A stretch of 64,000 nt of DNA. Source: Pseudaminobacter sp040049255. Lineage in GTDB: Bacteria; Pseudomonadota; Alphaproteobacteria; Rhizobiales; Rhizobiaceae. The translations under genes and the position numbers were made by a program. The stretch is from positions 62,001-126,000 of the forward strand of contig NZ_JBDZDR010000006.1 of NCBI RefSeq assembly GCF_040049255.1. Reading direction: 5' to 3'. The notes under the pieces are model-generated. The model was not told the origin of the DNA, did no database searches, and was given only the letters and a program-made list of their open reading frames with translations. Shown piece by piece: positions 21,999 through 30,464 of the stretch (its first letter is position 1; each line of letters starts with the position of its first letter).

Positions 21999-22026
21999 TT
22001 ACGGGGACAACATGTCCGGCACGTAA
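21999..22026. promoter_or_regulatory. nested dyad between petA-like and glycosidase genes
   Basis: TTACG...CGTAA encloses GGACA-ACA-TGTCC (22005-22017) in the 209-base gap between the divergent genes. It is a plausible shared operator, but the arms are short. Confidence 0.3.
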
Positions 22027-22140
22027 TAACAAACGCGCGATCACCCGGCCATTGCCGCGCCTGTGGCGCAATGCAGGCTTGCAGTGGGCCTGCGCCAGCA
22101 CTACCTCGCGAAGACAAAGTGCAGTGAATGGCCAAATTGG

Positions 22141-23460
22141 ATGCAGCTCAACGCTTCCATCGATTATTTTCCCGAGCTTGAGGAGGACGATGCCGAGCTG
22201 CTCGAGAACGTGCAGCGGCAGACGTTCCGCTTCTTCTGGGAGGGCGCGCACCCGGCATCGGGCCTGGCTCGTGATCGCCAGAAGACCACCGGGGATCCGA
22301 AGGGTGACCTCGTCGCTGTCGGCGGCACCGGCTTCGGCGTCATGGCGATCATCGTGGCGGTGGAGCGAGAATGGATCTCGCGCAAGCAAGCCGTCGAACG
22401 CATTGCCACGATGCTTGCCTTCCTGCGCACGGCCCACCGCTTCCACGGGATATTCCCGCACTTTCTGGACGGACGCACGGGCGAGACGATCCCCTTCGGC
22501 CGCAAGGACGACGGCGCCGACCTGGTAGAGACGGCTTTCCTGTTCCAAGGGCTGATCTGTGCCCGCCAATATTTCAACGGACGCGAGGGAGCGGAATCGA
22601 GCCTGCGCCAGCAGATCGACGAGCTTCTGGCACAGGCCAAATGGGACTGGTTCACACGAGGCGGCCAGCACCTTTACTGGCACTGGAGCCCCAATCACGG
22701 CTGGGCGATGGACCACAGGGTGGCAGGCTGGAACGAGTGCCTCGTCGCCTACATCCTGGCCACGGGCTCGGACAGCTATCCGATCGATCCCGCCACCTAT
22801 CACGAGTGCTTTGCCTCCGGTCCCGGGTTCCGCAACGGGAGGTCGTATTACGGGATCGAGCTGCCCCTGGGCATGGACTATGGCGGCCCGCTTTTCCTGG
22901 CGCATTACTCGTTCTGCGGCCTCGACCCGCGCGGCCTGAGAGACCGCCACGCGGATTATTGGGAACAGAACGTGCGGCATGCGCAGATCAACCATGCCCA
23001 TTGCGTCGCCAACCCGCACGGCCACAACGGCTACGGTCCGGCCTGCTGGGGGCTGACCGCCAGCCACGGGCCCTCGGGCTATGCCCCCCACGCGCCGGAT
23101 TTCGACATCGGCGTCATCACACCCAGCGCCGCAATCGCCAGCCTGCCCTACGTGCCCGCCGAAGCAATGCAGGCGCTGCGCTATTTCATGGACAAGCCGC
23201 GCAAACGCATCTGGGGGCGGTTCGGCTTCGTGGATTCCTTCTCGGAAAACCGGAACTGGTACGCAAGGACCTATCTGGCGATCAACCAGGGTCCCATCGT
23301 CGTCATGACGGAAAACTATCGGACAGGGCTTTTGTGGAAGCTGTTCATGTCCGCGCCGGAAGTGCGCCGGGCGCTTGCCCGGCTCGAGTTCGAGAGCCCG
23401 TATCTCGACGCCCGCCCCGAGCCCCGCGAAGTCGAGCCAGCGCCCGCCTGCGAAGCCTGA
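22141..23460 (+). CDS. glucoamylase-like (PF10091) protein, GH144-type beta-1,2-glucanase candidate
   Basis: 439-residue alpha/alpha-toroid glycosidase-like protein. Recognisable blocks include LLENVQRQTFRFFWEGAHP near the N terminus, then HWSPNHGWAM, GWNECLVAYILATGS, PLFLAHYSF and FGFVDSFSE, all typical of the PF10091 domain. Members classed in GH144 cut beta-1,2-glucan, and a related domain occurs inside cyclic beta-1,2-glucan synthases, so a role with osmoregulated periplasmic glucan is reasonable for a rhizobial-type bacterium. No signal peptide is visible at the chosen start or in the 26 codons open upstream, suggesting a cytoplasmic location. It converges with the stomatin-like gene 21 bases on. 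Confidence 0.82.
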   Translation: MQLNASIDYFPELEEDDAELLENVQRQTFRFFWEGAHPASGLARDRQKTTGDPKGDLVAVGGTGFGVMAIIVAVEREWISRKQAVERIATMLAFLRTAHRFHGIFPHFLDGRTGETIPFGRKDDGADLVETAFLFQGLICARQYFNGREGAESSLRQQIDELLAQAKWDWFTRGGQHLYWHWSPNHGWAMDHRVAGWNECLVAYILATGSDSYPIDPATYHECFASGPGFRNGRSYYGIELPLGMDYGGPLFLAHYSFCGLDPRGLRDRHADYWEQNVRHAQINHAHCVANPHGHNGYGPACWGLTASHGPSGYAPHAPDFDIGVITPSAAIASLPYVPAEAMQALRYFMDKPRKRIWGRFGFVDSFSENRNWYARTYLAINQGPIVVMTENYRTGLLWKLFMSAPEVRRALARLEFESPYLDARPEPREVEPAPACEA

Positions 23461-23481
23461 CCTGGCGCTTCTCCCGGAACG

Positions 23482-24327
23482 CTATTTGGCCGCGCCGCCA
23501 TCCCTGCCGGCCAGTGCCAGCGCGAATGCGGGGTTCATGCTGTCCACCATCGAGGTTGGCATCAGGATCGTCGTTCCACGCTCCTTGGTGGTCTCGTAGA
23601 TGATGTTCATGGCGCGCAGCTGCATGGCGCCGGGATTGTCGGCGTAGGTCCTTGCCGCGTCGACGAACTGCCCTGCAATGGCAGCCTCGGCGGACCCCAG
23701 GATCACGCGCGCCTGCTTTTCCCGCTCGGCCTGGGCCTGCCTGGACATCGCATCCTGCAATGCGACGGGGATCGCCACGTCGCGGATCTCGACGGACTTC
23801 ACCGAGATGCCCCAGTCGAGGGTCTTGCGGCTGATTTCGTTGCGCAGCAGCTGGTCTGCCGCATTGCGCTCCGAGAGCAGCGCCGAGAGCATCGCCGAAC
23901 CGATCATCTCGCGCAGCGAAGTCTGGGCGACCCGGTCGATGGCTTCGCGAAAATTGGTGATGTTGAGCGCTGCCTTCTGCGCGTCATGGACGAACCAGAA
24001 GATGATCGCGTCGACATTGACCGGAACGGTGTCTTTTGTCAGCGCCTGCTCGGCGCTGAAGGCCGTGGTCTGGATGCGCTGGTCGATGATCGCCACCACA
24101 TTGTCGACCACCGGGATGATCAGGAAAAGCCCCGGTCCCCTGACGCCCAGCAGCTTGCCCGCGCGCAGGATGACGAACCTCTCCCAGGTGTTGGCCATCT
24201 TCAGCGCGGCGGCAACGATGACGGCCAGAACGAAGAACGGAACACCCAGGCTCGGGTGCCCCGAGGCGATGAACGCTGCGCCGATGGCGATACAAACGGC
24301 GCTCAGGAACAAGGTGATGGGGTTCAT
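23482..24327 (-). CDS. SPFH/stomatin-like membrane protein
   Basis: 281-residue stomatin/prohibitin-family scaffold protein. Two short hydrophobic segments at the N terminus (about residues 4-45) anchor it, followed by the SPFH domain (WERFVILRAGKLLGVRGPGLFLIIP, DQRIQTT) and a short alpha-helical region with QAQAEREKQARVILGSAEA. Such proteins oligomerise in the inner membrane and influence protein turnover or membrane microdomains. GGAGGAG eight bases upstream fixes the start; the open frame further upstream is non-coding in character. No NfeD partner protease is adjacent. A divergent Crp/Fnr gene and a perfect palindrome lie upstream. Confidence 0.9.
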   Translation of the reverse strand: MNPITLFLSAVCIAIGAAFIASGHPSLGVPFFVLAVIVAAALKMANTWERFVILRAGKLLGVRGPGLFLIIPVVDNVVAIIDQRIQTTAFSAEQALTKDTVPVNVDAIIFWFVHDAQKAALNITNFREAIDRVAQTSLREMIGSAMLSALLSERNAADQLLRNEISRKTLDWGISVKSVEIRDVAIPVALQDAMSRQAQAEREKQARVILGSAEAAIAGQFVDAARTYADNPGAMQLRAMNIIYETTKERGTTILMPTSMVDSMNPAFALALAGRDGGAAK

Positions 24328-24399
24328 TTTGGTCGCTCCTCCCTGCCGGTTCGGCAATCTTTCCGAAGCGTGAGTATCGGGCCGCCGCGCATTGCCGGG

Positions 24400-24415
24400 T
24401 GAGCAAAGTTGCTCA
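24400..24415. promoter_or_regulatory. 16-bp Crp/Fnr-type palindrome
   Basis: TGAGCAA-AG-TTGCTCA has perfect 7-bp arms, in the gap between the leftward stomatin-like gene and the rightward Crp/Fnr-family gene. A close relative occurs at 25345-25360. The layout suggests a site for the adjacent regulator. Confidence 0.6.
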
Positions 24416-24618
24416 TGGCTAGCGGCCGGATCACTCGACGCCGACGAGGTAACAGCGTCGCGGGCGCCGCGTTCCGCGCACGTTAGTTCGAAAGCGGACG
24501 ACCTGCACGCAATCGTGTTTGCCGCAGCAGCTCTGCGGCGACATTGACCCTGCCCCGGCGGCTCGGGAACATTATGATTACAGAAGCTTCGTCGTCCGGC
24601 TGCAACGCGAAGGCTGCC

Positions 24619-25290
24619 ATGGCAAACAGGCGCAAACCGCCATTCGATGCCGTGTCCTTTCTCACCAGGATTGGCGAAGGGCGCAGCATCGGCAGATACG
24701 CAAAAGGCCAGATCGTCTTTTCGCAAGGCGACCTGGCCGACGCCGTGTTCCAGCTTCAGCAGGGCAAGGTGAAGATCACCGTTGTTTCGGAACAGGGCAA
24801 GGAAGCGGTGATCGCAATTCTTGGCCCTGGCGACTTCTTCGGCGAAGGCTGCCTGGCCGGTCAGAAGCAGCGCATTTCAACCGCGACGACGATGACCGAA
24901 GCCTCGGTCGCGCGCTTCGAGAAGGCGGCGATTGCGCGCCTGATCCACAATGATCCCGACTTTGCCGAGCAGTTCATCGCGCATCTGCTGGACCGGACGC
25001 TGCGCGTCGAAGCCGACCTGGTCGATCAGCTGTTCAATTCAAGCGAGAAGCGCCTGGCCCGGGTTCTTCTGCGGCTTGCCAATTTCGGCAAGGAGGGCAA
25101 GCCCGAGCCCATCGTCATCAAGATCAGCCAGGAAACACTGGCGGAGATGATCGGCACGACCCGCTCCCGGGTCAGCTTCTTCATGAACAAGTTTCGCAGG
25201 CTCGGCTTCATCGACTACAACGGCGCCATCGAGGTCCACCCCTCGCTGTTCAACGTCATTCTGCACGAGCAGCCGCGCTCCAAGGATTGA
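24619..25290 (+). CDS. Crp/Fnr family transcriptional regulator
   Basis: 223-residue regulator with an N-terminal cyclic-nucleotide-binding-like beta barrel (GQIVFSQGDLADAVFQLQQGKVKIT, then GDFFGEGCLAG) and a C-terminal winged helix (SQETLAEMIGTTRSRVSFFMNKFRRLGFI). No N-terminal cysteine cluster is present, so it should not be an oxygen-labile Fnr. The effector is unknown. This type occurs in many copies in Rhizobium relatives. The start at MANRRKPPF is preferred because AAGG precedes it and relatives begin there; ATG at 24574 is possible. The recognition helix TTRSRVSFF differs from FixK, in keeping with TGAGCAA-type rather than TTGAT-type sites nearby. Confidence 0.88.
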   Translation: MANRRKPPFDAVSFLTRIGEGRSIGRYAKGQIVFSQGDLADAVFQLQQGKVKITVVSEQGKEAVIAILGPGDFFGEGCLAGQKQRISTATTMTEASVARFEKAAIARLIHNDPDFAEQFIAHLLDRTLRVEADLVDQLFNSSEKRLARVLLRLANFGKEGKPEPIVIKISQETLAEMIGTTRSRVSFFMNKFRRLGFIDYNGAIEVHPSLFNVILHEQPRSKD

Positions 25291-25344
25291 GGGCGCGCCG
25301 GCAGGGGTGCAAGCCCATGGAAACGATGCACAAAATTCGTGAAG

Positions 25345-25360
25345 TGAGCAATTTTGCACA
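25345..25360. promoter_or_regulatory. second Crp/Fnr-type palindrome before the GlsB/YeaQ-like gene
   Basis: TGAGCAA-TT-TTGCACA matches the palindrome at 24400-24415 in its left arm and differs by one base in its right arm. It lies about 100 bp before the small membrane protein gene. Confidence 0.55.
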
Positions 25361-25456
25361 GTCTTTGTCCTGACGCGGACGTAGCATCTGGCCGCAGGAG
25401 TGGTTGCCTGTGCGACGCATCGAAAGGCGTCCGTCTCCTGGGAAGTCTGGAGGCAC

Positions 25457-25756
25457 ATGATGTACATGTCAGTCGAAAATCTTCTGATCGTGTTGGTGGC
25501 TGGCCTGGTTTGCGGATGGCTGGCCGATCAGATCGTGCAGGGTGCCAGGTTCGGGATGGTCGGCGACCTCATCATCGGCGTGGTCGGCGCATTCATCGGC
25601 ACATGGCTTCTGCCCAAGATCGGCCTGACGATCGGCACCGCACTCGTTGCCTGGTCGATCAACGCTGTCATTGGGGCGCTGGTGCTGCTGCTGATCGCAA
25701 GGCTGGTTCATGATGCCGGCACCTGGCAGCGCCATCACTGGGGCAGGCACTCATGA
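25457..25756 (+). CDS. GlsB/YeaQ/YmgE family membrane protein
   Basis: 99-residue protein of the transglycosylase-associated family (PF04226), small inner-membrane proteins often induced by stress. Three hydrophobic, glycine-rich helices are visible (LLIVLVAGLVCGWLADQIV, LIIGVVGAFIGTWLLPKI, LVAWSINAVIGALVLLLIA), with the family motif GxxxGWLADQI. GGAGG five bases before the ATG at 25457 sets the start; an ATG one codon later is an alternative. The C-terminal tail (HDAGTWQRHHWGRHS) is rich in His and Trp. The palindrome upstream suggests control by the neighbouring Crp/Fnr protein. Confidence 0.88.
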   Translation: MMYMSVENLLIVLVAGLVCGWLADQIVQGARFGMVGDLIIGVVGAFIGTWLLPKIGLTIGTALVAWSINAVIGALVLLLIARLVHDAGTWQRHHWGRHS

Positions 25757-25824
25757 CCTTGGCGCCGCGGCCGCTCAAGGCAGCCGCGAAGCAAGGTCAG
25801 CCGAGATTATAGGCGGGCGATAGG

Positions 25825-25853
25825 ACGAGCGGGGCTCCCAAGGCCCCGCTCGT
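25825..25853. terminator. strong hairpin between convergent genes
   Basis: ACGAGCGGGGC and GCCCCGCTCGT form a perfect 11-bp stem around a seven-base loop between the rightward membrane-protein gene and the leftward ornithine cyclodeaminase gene. It probably ends transcription from both sides, although no T-run follows. Confidence 0.6.
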
Positions 25854-25883
25854 AATGTGTGTGCCGGCGTGGCGCCGCTGGCG

Positions 25884-26951
25884 TCAGGCGACTTCGACCG
25901 GCGCTTCCGAAGCCTTCTTGGCGCGCAGCAGCATGCCGAACAGATCGCGCGGCTCGTCGGGGTCGGCCAGGAGGTCGAGCTCTTCATAGAGGCCAGTTGA
26001 TTCCAGCCGATCACGCACATAGCGAAGCGCCGAAAAGTCCTCGATGGCGAAGCCGACGGAATCGAACAGGGTGATCTGCGTCTCTTCCTTGCGGCCGAGC
26101 GCCCTGCCGGCAATCACCTGCCAGAGTTCGGTTACCGGATGGTCGGGCGAAAGCTGCTGGATCTCCCCCTCGATGCGCGTCTGGGGCGGATATTCCACGA
26201 TGATTTCCGAACGTAGCAGGATGTCGTGATGCAGTTCGGTCTTGCCGGGGCAGTCGCCGCCCACCGCATTGATGTGAACGCCGGCGCCGACCATGTTGTC
26301 GGTGAGAATGGTGGCGTACTGCTTGTCCGCTGTCACCGTGGTGATGATGTGGGCGCCTTCCACCGCCTGCTCGCCGGAGGTGCAGATGGTGATGTCGAAG
26401 CCCATGCCGGCCAGGTTGCGCGCGCATCTGCGGCTGGCCTCGATGTCGATGTCGAACAGGCGCAGCTTCCTGATGCCCAGCAAGGTGGCAAAGGCCAGCG
26501 CCTGGAATTCGGACTGGGCGCCGTTGCCGATGATGGCCATGCACTCGCTGCCCTTCGGCGCCAGATATTTGGCGGCCACCGCCGAAGTCGCCGCCGTGCG
26601 CAGCGCGGTGAGGATCGTCATCTCCGTCAGCAGCATCGGATAGCCCGAGCCGACGTCGGCCAGCACGCCGAATGCCGTCACGGTCTGGCGGCCGCTGCGC
26701 GTGTTCTTGGGATGGCCGTTGACGTATTTGAAGCCGTAGAGATGGCCGTCGCTGGTGGGCATCAGCTCGATGACGCCCTCATGGCTGTGCGACGCGACAC
26801 GCGGCGTCTTGTCGAAGGATTCCCAGCGCCGGAAATCCTCCTCGATATAGCCGGCCAGTTCCTTCAGGAAGCGTTCGACGCCGATGGCCAGGACCAGCTT
26901 CATCATGTTGTCGACACTGACGAAGGGAACGATGTTCAGTTTGGGCAGCAT
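25884..26951 (-). CDS. ocd: ornithine cyclodeaminase
   Basis: Converts L-ornithine to L-proline and ammonia with bound NAD, in the cytoplasm. 355 residues, the family length. Markers are KYVNGHPKNT and an arginine-containing substrate loop (TEMTILTALRTAATSAVA), the Rossmann motif MAIIGNGAQSEFQ, and INAVGGDCPGKTELHHDIL. It lies only four bases after the arginase gene, giving a two-step route from arginine through ornithine to proline plus urea and ammonia. The divergent Lrp-family gene is the likely regulator. Confidence 0.93.
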   Translation of the reverse strand: MLPKLNIVPFVSVDNMMKLVLAIGVERFLKELAGYIEEDFRRWESFDKTPRVASHSHEGVIELMPTSDGHLYGFKYVNGHPKNTRSGRQTVTAFGVLADVGSGYPMLLTEMTILTALRTAATSAVAAKYLAPKGSECMAIIGNGAQSEFQALAFATLLGIRKLRLFDIDIEASRRCARNLAGMGFDITICTSGEQAVEGAHIITTVTADKQYATILTDNMVGAGVHINAVGGDCPGKTELHHDILLRSEIIVEYPPQTRIEGEIQQLSPDHPVTELWQVIAGRALGRKEETQITLFDSVGFAIEDFSALRYVRDRLESTGLYEELDLLADPDEPRDLFGMLLRAKKASEAPVEVA

Positions 26952-26955
26952 GATT

Positions 26956-27876
26956 TCAATAACTCCTCGTGGGCCGGTCCATTATGCGGCGCCCCATCAA
27001 ACTCGCGGTGAGATCGACCATCAGGGTTGCGGTGCGGCCGCGCTCATCCAGAAAGGGGTTCAGTTCGACGAGGTCGAGGCTGGTGACCAGCCCGCTGTCG
27101 TGCAGCATTTCCATGGCAAGGTGCGCCTCGCGGAAGGTGGCGCCGCCCGGCACGGTGGTGCCGACCGCCGGCGCGATCGAAGGATCGAGAAAATCGACGT
27201 CGAGGCTGACATGCAGAAGGCCGTTCTCTGCCGCGACGCGCTCCAGGAAGGCGCGAAGCAGCGGCGCGATGCCGTGCTCGTCCACGGCACGCATGTCGTG
27301 CACCATCACACCCGCGCGGCTCAGCGCGACGCGCTCGGCCGGGTCGACGCTGCGAATGCCGAGCGCGCAGACCCGGTGCGGATCGACCGTGGCCGCAAGC
27401 GGCGGCAGGTAGCCTTCGAAGCCGGGCTGGCCGGTCGCATAGGCAAGCGGCACGCCGTGCAGGTTTCCGCTGGTGGTGGTGTCCAACGTGTGGAAGTCGG
27501 GATGAGCATCGAGCCACAGCACGAAGAGCGGCCGACCGATTTCGGCCGCGCGGCGGGCAACCCCGGAGACCGTGCCGGCCGAGATGCTGTGATCGCCGCC
27601 AAGAAAGATCGGCATGCCTTCGCCACTGGCGGCATAGGCGGCTTCGGCGATCACCCCTGTCCAGGCCGAGATGGCGCCGAGCGCCTTGAGCGACTGGTTG
27701 GCGTGCTCGATCTCACGCGACGCTTCTGGCACAACCGCGCCAAGATCGGCGACGGTGTGGCCCAGTTCAGCAAGTGCGGCAACAAGGCCTGCCGTGCGCA
27801 ACGCGCTTGGCCCCATCTCGCAACCCATGCGCCCGGTTCCATCCTGAACCGGAGCGCCGACGATCCTGCAGTGCAT
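26956..27876 (-). CDS. rocF: arginase
   Basis: Mn-dependent hydrolase of arginine to ornithine and urea, about 306 residues. Metal ligands are visible in GGDHSIS, DAHPDFH and SLDVDFLDP; the substrate loop includes TTTSGNLHGVPLAYATG. The start is placed at MHCRIVGAPVQDG, where GGGG precedes the ATG by five bases and relatives begin; an ATG twelve codons upstream (27912) is possible but lacks a ribosome-binding site. It forms an operon with ocd and faces the Lrp-family gene. The symbol arcA is used in Agrobacterium for the same function. Confidence 0.93.
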   Translation of the reverse strand: MHCRIVGAPVQDGTGRMGCEMGPSALRTAGLVAALAELGHTVADLGAVVPEASREIEHANQSLKALGAISAWTGVIAEAAYAASGEGMPIFLGGDHSISAGTVSGVARRAAEIGRPLFVLWLDAHPDFHTLDTTTSGNLHGVPLAYATGQPGFEGYLPPLAATVDPHRVCALGIRSVDPAERVALSRAGVMVHDMRAVDEHGIAPLLRAFLERVAAENGLLHVSLDVDFLDPSIAPAVGTTVPGGATFREAHLAMEMLHDSGLVTSLDLVELNPFLDERGRTATLMVDLTASLMGRRIMDRPTRSY

Positions 27877-27987
27877 GCGACCCCGAAAATCCCGATAACA
27901 ATCAGGTCGCATTGAAGCGGCTTGCGCTGGCGAAATGAACAGGCTGAATTGGCAATCAAACCGGCATTGCCTATCATTTCGGCAGGC

Positions 27988-28002
27988 CATTTTGCCAAAA
28001 TG
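27988..28002. promoter_or_regulatory. Lrp-type operator candidate CATTTT-GCC-AAAATG
   Basis: A perfect 6-3-6 inverted repeat just before the Lrp-family gene and about 110 bp upstream of arginase, nested within a wider GGCATT...AATGCC pair (27963-28010). Lrp proteins bind such AT-rich dyads of about 15 bp. It could serve both autoregulation and control of arginine catabolism. Confidence 0.55.
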
Positions 28003-28010
28003 AGAATGCC

Positions 28011-28448
28011 ATGGATGCCCTGGACGAAAAGCTCATCACGCTGCTGCGCCACGACGGCAGGCGCAGCATCTCCGATCTGGCGGCCGATCTGGGCGTGTCG
28101 CGCGCCACGGTTCGCGCCCGCCTGGAGCGGCTGGAGAAGGCCGGCGAAATCATCGGCTACACGGTGATCCTGCGCGCGGATGCCGTGGGCCAGCCGGTGC
28201 GCGGCATCATGATGATCGAGATCGAGGGCGTTGCCGCCGACAGGGTGATCCGCGCGCTGGGCGGTTTTCCGGAGGTGTCGGCCGTGCACACGACCAACGG
28301 GCGCTGGGACCTGGTGGCCGAACTCGGCACGGCCACCCTGACGGATTTCGACGCGGCGTTGCGCCGCATCCGCCTGATACCCGGCATCACCGGCAGCGAG
28401 ACAAACCTGCTTCTGGCAACGCCGCGCAGCACCAAGGCGAGGCTTTAG
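28011..28448 (+). CDS. Lrp/AsnC family transcriptional regulator
   Basis: 145-residue amino-acid-responsive regulator. The N-terminal helix-turn-helix reads RRSISDLAADLGVSRATVRARLERLEKAG, and the C-terminal RAM domain contains VHTTNGRWDLVAEL and ends GITGSETNLLLAT. Divergent arrangement with arginase and ornithine cyclodeaminase suggests activation of that operon by arginine or ornithine, as known for arginase-linked Lrp proteins in Agrobacterium and relatives. The dyad in the shared promoter supports this. Confidence 0.92.
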   Translation: MDALDEKLITLLRHDGRRSISDLAADLGVSRATVRARLERLEKAGEIIGYTVILRADAVGQPVRGIMMIEIEGVAADRVIRALGGFPEVSAVHTTNGRWDLVAELGTATLTDFDAALRRIRLIPGITGSETNLLLATPRSTKARL

Positions 28449-28470
28449 GCAGCCCCGCCTTGCCTGCGCG

Positions 28471-29889
28471 TCAGTGCGGCTCGGCGGAAAAGATCTTGCC
28501 GGGGTTGAGAATGCCGCGCGGATCGAGGGCGGCCTTGATCGCCGCCATCGTCTCATGCTTGGCCGCGCTGTTGTAGAGCGCGAAGGCTTCGCGCTTTTCC
28601 AGGCCGATGCCGTGCTCGGCCGAGAAGGCGCCGCCCATTTCGGTGAGGCCGGGATATAGGATCGCCTCCATCGCCTCATGCGGCAGGTCATCGTTGAGGC
28701 CGAGCATGACATGCAGATTGCCGTCGGCGAGATGGCCGAAAATGTAGACGCCGACGGGATCGGCAAGCTGCTTCAGCTTCGGCTCGATATCGCCGGCATA
28801 GGCGCCGAGATTGGCGAGCGGCACCGAGACGTCGAAGGAATGGACGTGCGGCCAGACGCGGAAGAGCACGTCGGCATCCTCGCGCAGGATCCAGAAGAAG
28901 TCGCGCTGGCTGTTGTTCTGCGCCAGGACGGCTTCGCTGACCAGCCCCTCCTCGAACAGCGCCTCGAGATGGGAGAGGAACTTGTCCTGGCCGTCGCCCT
29001 CCGGCGTCTCCTCGGTCTCGGCCAGGAGCAGGAAGGCGCCCTCGCCAATACCGATGGCCTCCAGCGACTGGCCGTGCTGGGCGGCGATGGTTTCGGCATA
29101 TTCGCGCCAGAGGATCTCCACCGCGCGCAGGCGGTCGCCGAAACGGTCGCGCAGGTTCCGGGCGACGGCCAGCGTCTCCTCGATGGTCGCGAAGGCAAAC
29201 AGCGCCGTGGCGGCCACCGGCCGCAACGGCTCGAGGCGGATCGCAAGCCGGGTGATGATGCCGAGCGTGCCTTCCGAACCGGCGATCAGGTCAGTGAGGC
29301 CGTAGCCGGTGTTGTTCTTCAGGACGCGGGCGAGATCGCTGACCAGCGTTCCGTCGGCGCGCACGAACTCGCAGCCGAGCAGGCGGTCGCGCATGGTGCC
29401 GAAGCGGAAGGCCTCGATGCCGCCGGCATTGGTGGCGGCGAGGCCGCCAAGCGTGGCGCTGCCGCGCGAGGGCAGGTCGATGCCGGGGCTGAGGCCATGC
29501 TCGGCCGCCGCCTGCTGCAGAGCCTCCAGCGTCACCCCGGCATCGGCGATGGCGACCCGACCGACGGGATCGATCTCGATGCCGCCATTCAGGCGGCGGG
29601 TGCTGACGATGAGGCTGCCGGGCGCCGAGGCCGTGCCGCCGACAAGTCCGGTGCGGCCGCCATGGGTGACCACGGCAATACGCTCGGCATGGCACAGCGC
29701 CAGCAGCGCGCAGAGTTCGTCGACCGAGCGCGGCGACACAGCGGCACCGGCCGCGAAATTGTCGGCGTGGTATCCCGGATCCCAGTCGCGAAGCTTTTCC
29801 TCACGCAGCACAGGCCCGGCTATGGCCTCGATCCTGGCAAGCGTGGCGTCGTCGAGCGGAGCAGATGGTTGGGCGCTGGTCTGGGTCAT
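28471..29889 (-). CDS. FAD-linked D-2-hydroxyacid dehydrogenase (D-2-HGDH/GlcD-like)
   Basis: 472-residue flavoprotein of the VAO/PCMH fold. The FAD-binding half shows VTHGGRTGLVGG, PSRGSATLGGLAATNAGG and NNTGYGLTDLIAGSEGTLGI; the C-terminal FAD-oxidase domain contains FGHLADGNLH, a metal-binding histidine motif, and FSAEHGIGLEKRE. This combination is typical of D-2-hydroxyglutarate, D-lactate or D-glycolate dehydrogenases; the resemblance is closest to D-2-hydroxyglutarate dehydrogenase, but substrate is not certain. The ATG at 29889 has GAGGAAG upstream. The frame runs open far further, which is a GC artefact. Confidence 0.88.
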   Translation of the reverse strand: MTQTSAQPSAPLDDATLARIEAIAGPVLREEKLRDWDPGYHADNFAAGAAVSPRSVDELCALLALCHAERIAVVTHGGRTGLVGGTASAPGSLIVSTRRLNGGIEIDPVGRVAIADAGVTLEALQQAAAEHGLSPGIDLPSRGSATLGGLAATNAGGIEAFRFGTMRDRLLGCEFVRADGTLVSDLARVLKNNTGYGLTDLIAGSEGTLGIITRLAIRLEPLRPVAATALFAFATIEETLAVARNLRDRFGDRLRAVEILWREYAETIAAQHGQSLEAIGIGEGAFLLLAETEETPEGDGQDKFLSHLEALFEEGLVSEAVLAQNNSQRDFFWILREDADVLFRVWPHVHSFDVSVPLANLGAYAGDIEPKLKQLADPVGVYIFGHLADGNLHVMLGLNDDLPHEAMEAILYPGLTEMGGAFSAEHGIGLEKREAFALYNSAAKHETMAAIKAALDPRGILNPGKIFSAEPH

Positions 29890-30135
29890 GATGGGTCTTC
29901 CTCGGGACGGCACAGCACATGCGCGATCTCGGGATGGGCGGCAAGCCAAAAATACGCCGCGCGCGCCCGCAGAAGGCCCCCGGACGGATTGTCGCATTTT
30001 CCGCCGGGAAACCCGCCCGGCTGACATCGGCCGCGGCTGGGCACGACGGGCCGGTGCGGAAATTTGGTCCGTCATAGGGTGGCAATGGTCGAGGCATACC
30101 CTACCTAGGGGTTCAGGAAGCACTTGGAGGAAGTA

Positions 30136-30336
30136 ATGCAGAGCCCGTACCATACGACACTCGAAGACCTCCTGAGCGACCCGGTCGTTCACAAGGTGAT
30201 GGCGCGCGACGGTGTCCGCGCCGAGGACGTGAGACTGCTCATGATGCAGGCCGCAGAGCGGATGGCTCGCCGGCAATACCCCCGCCGCCCCTTCGACACC
30301 AACCAGCTTCTGAGGGGCGAACCCGCCAACCTCTGA
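30136..30336 (+). CDS. conserved-type hypothetical protein, 66 residues
   Basis: Small soluble protein with a good GGAGG ribosome-binding site eight bases before its ATG. The sequence is charged and mostly helical (LEDLLSDPVVHKVMARDGV, then VRLLMMQAAERMARR), with a basic, proline-containing end. I do not recognise a named family. It sits at the left edge of the oxygen-response island and points toward the receiver protein and fixK. An inverted repeat TAGGGT...ACCCTA lies upstream. No function is proposed. Confidence 0.7.
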   Translation: MQSPYHTTLEDLLSDPVVHKVMARDGVRAEDVRLLMMQAAERMARRQYPRRPFDTNQLLRGEPANL

Positions 30337-30382
30337 CATCCACCCGGCGCGCGGCTTTCTCCGGTGCGCCATATCAATCCAC

Positions 30383-30464
30383 CTCCCACTGCCGATTTGA
30401 CCTGACGCAAGGCAAGCTTGTGCGAAGCCGTCTATCACTCGGAATTGCAAGTCGGCAGTGGGAG
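30383..30464. repeat. 17-bp inverted repeat spanning the start region of the receiver-like gene
   Basis: The arm beginning CTCCCACTGCCGATTTG (30383-30399) pairs with CAAGTCGGCAGTGGGAG (30448-30464) over 17 positions with a single G-U wobble, leaving a 48-base loop. The right arm contains the GTG start and the GGGAG ribosome-binding site of the next gene. In RNA this would hide the initiation region. Confidence 0.65.
30397..30410 (+). promoter_or_regulatory. degenerate FixK/FNR box before the receiver-like gene
   Basis: TTGACCTGACGCAA matches TTGA-N6-TCAA except for one base in the right half-site. It overlaps the left arm of the 17-bp inverted repeat. Centred 54 bp before the GTG, it is suitably placed for class II activation. 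Confidence 0.4.
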
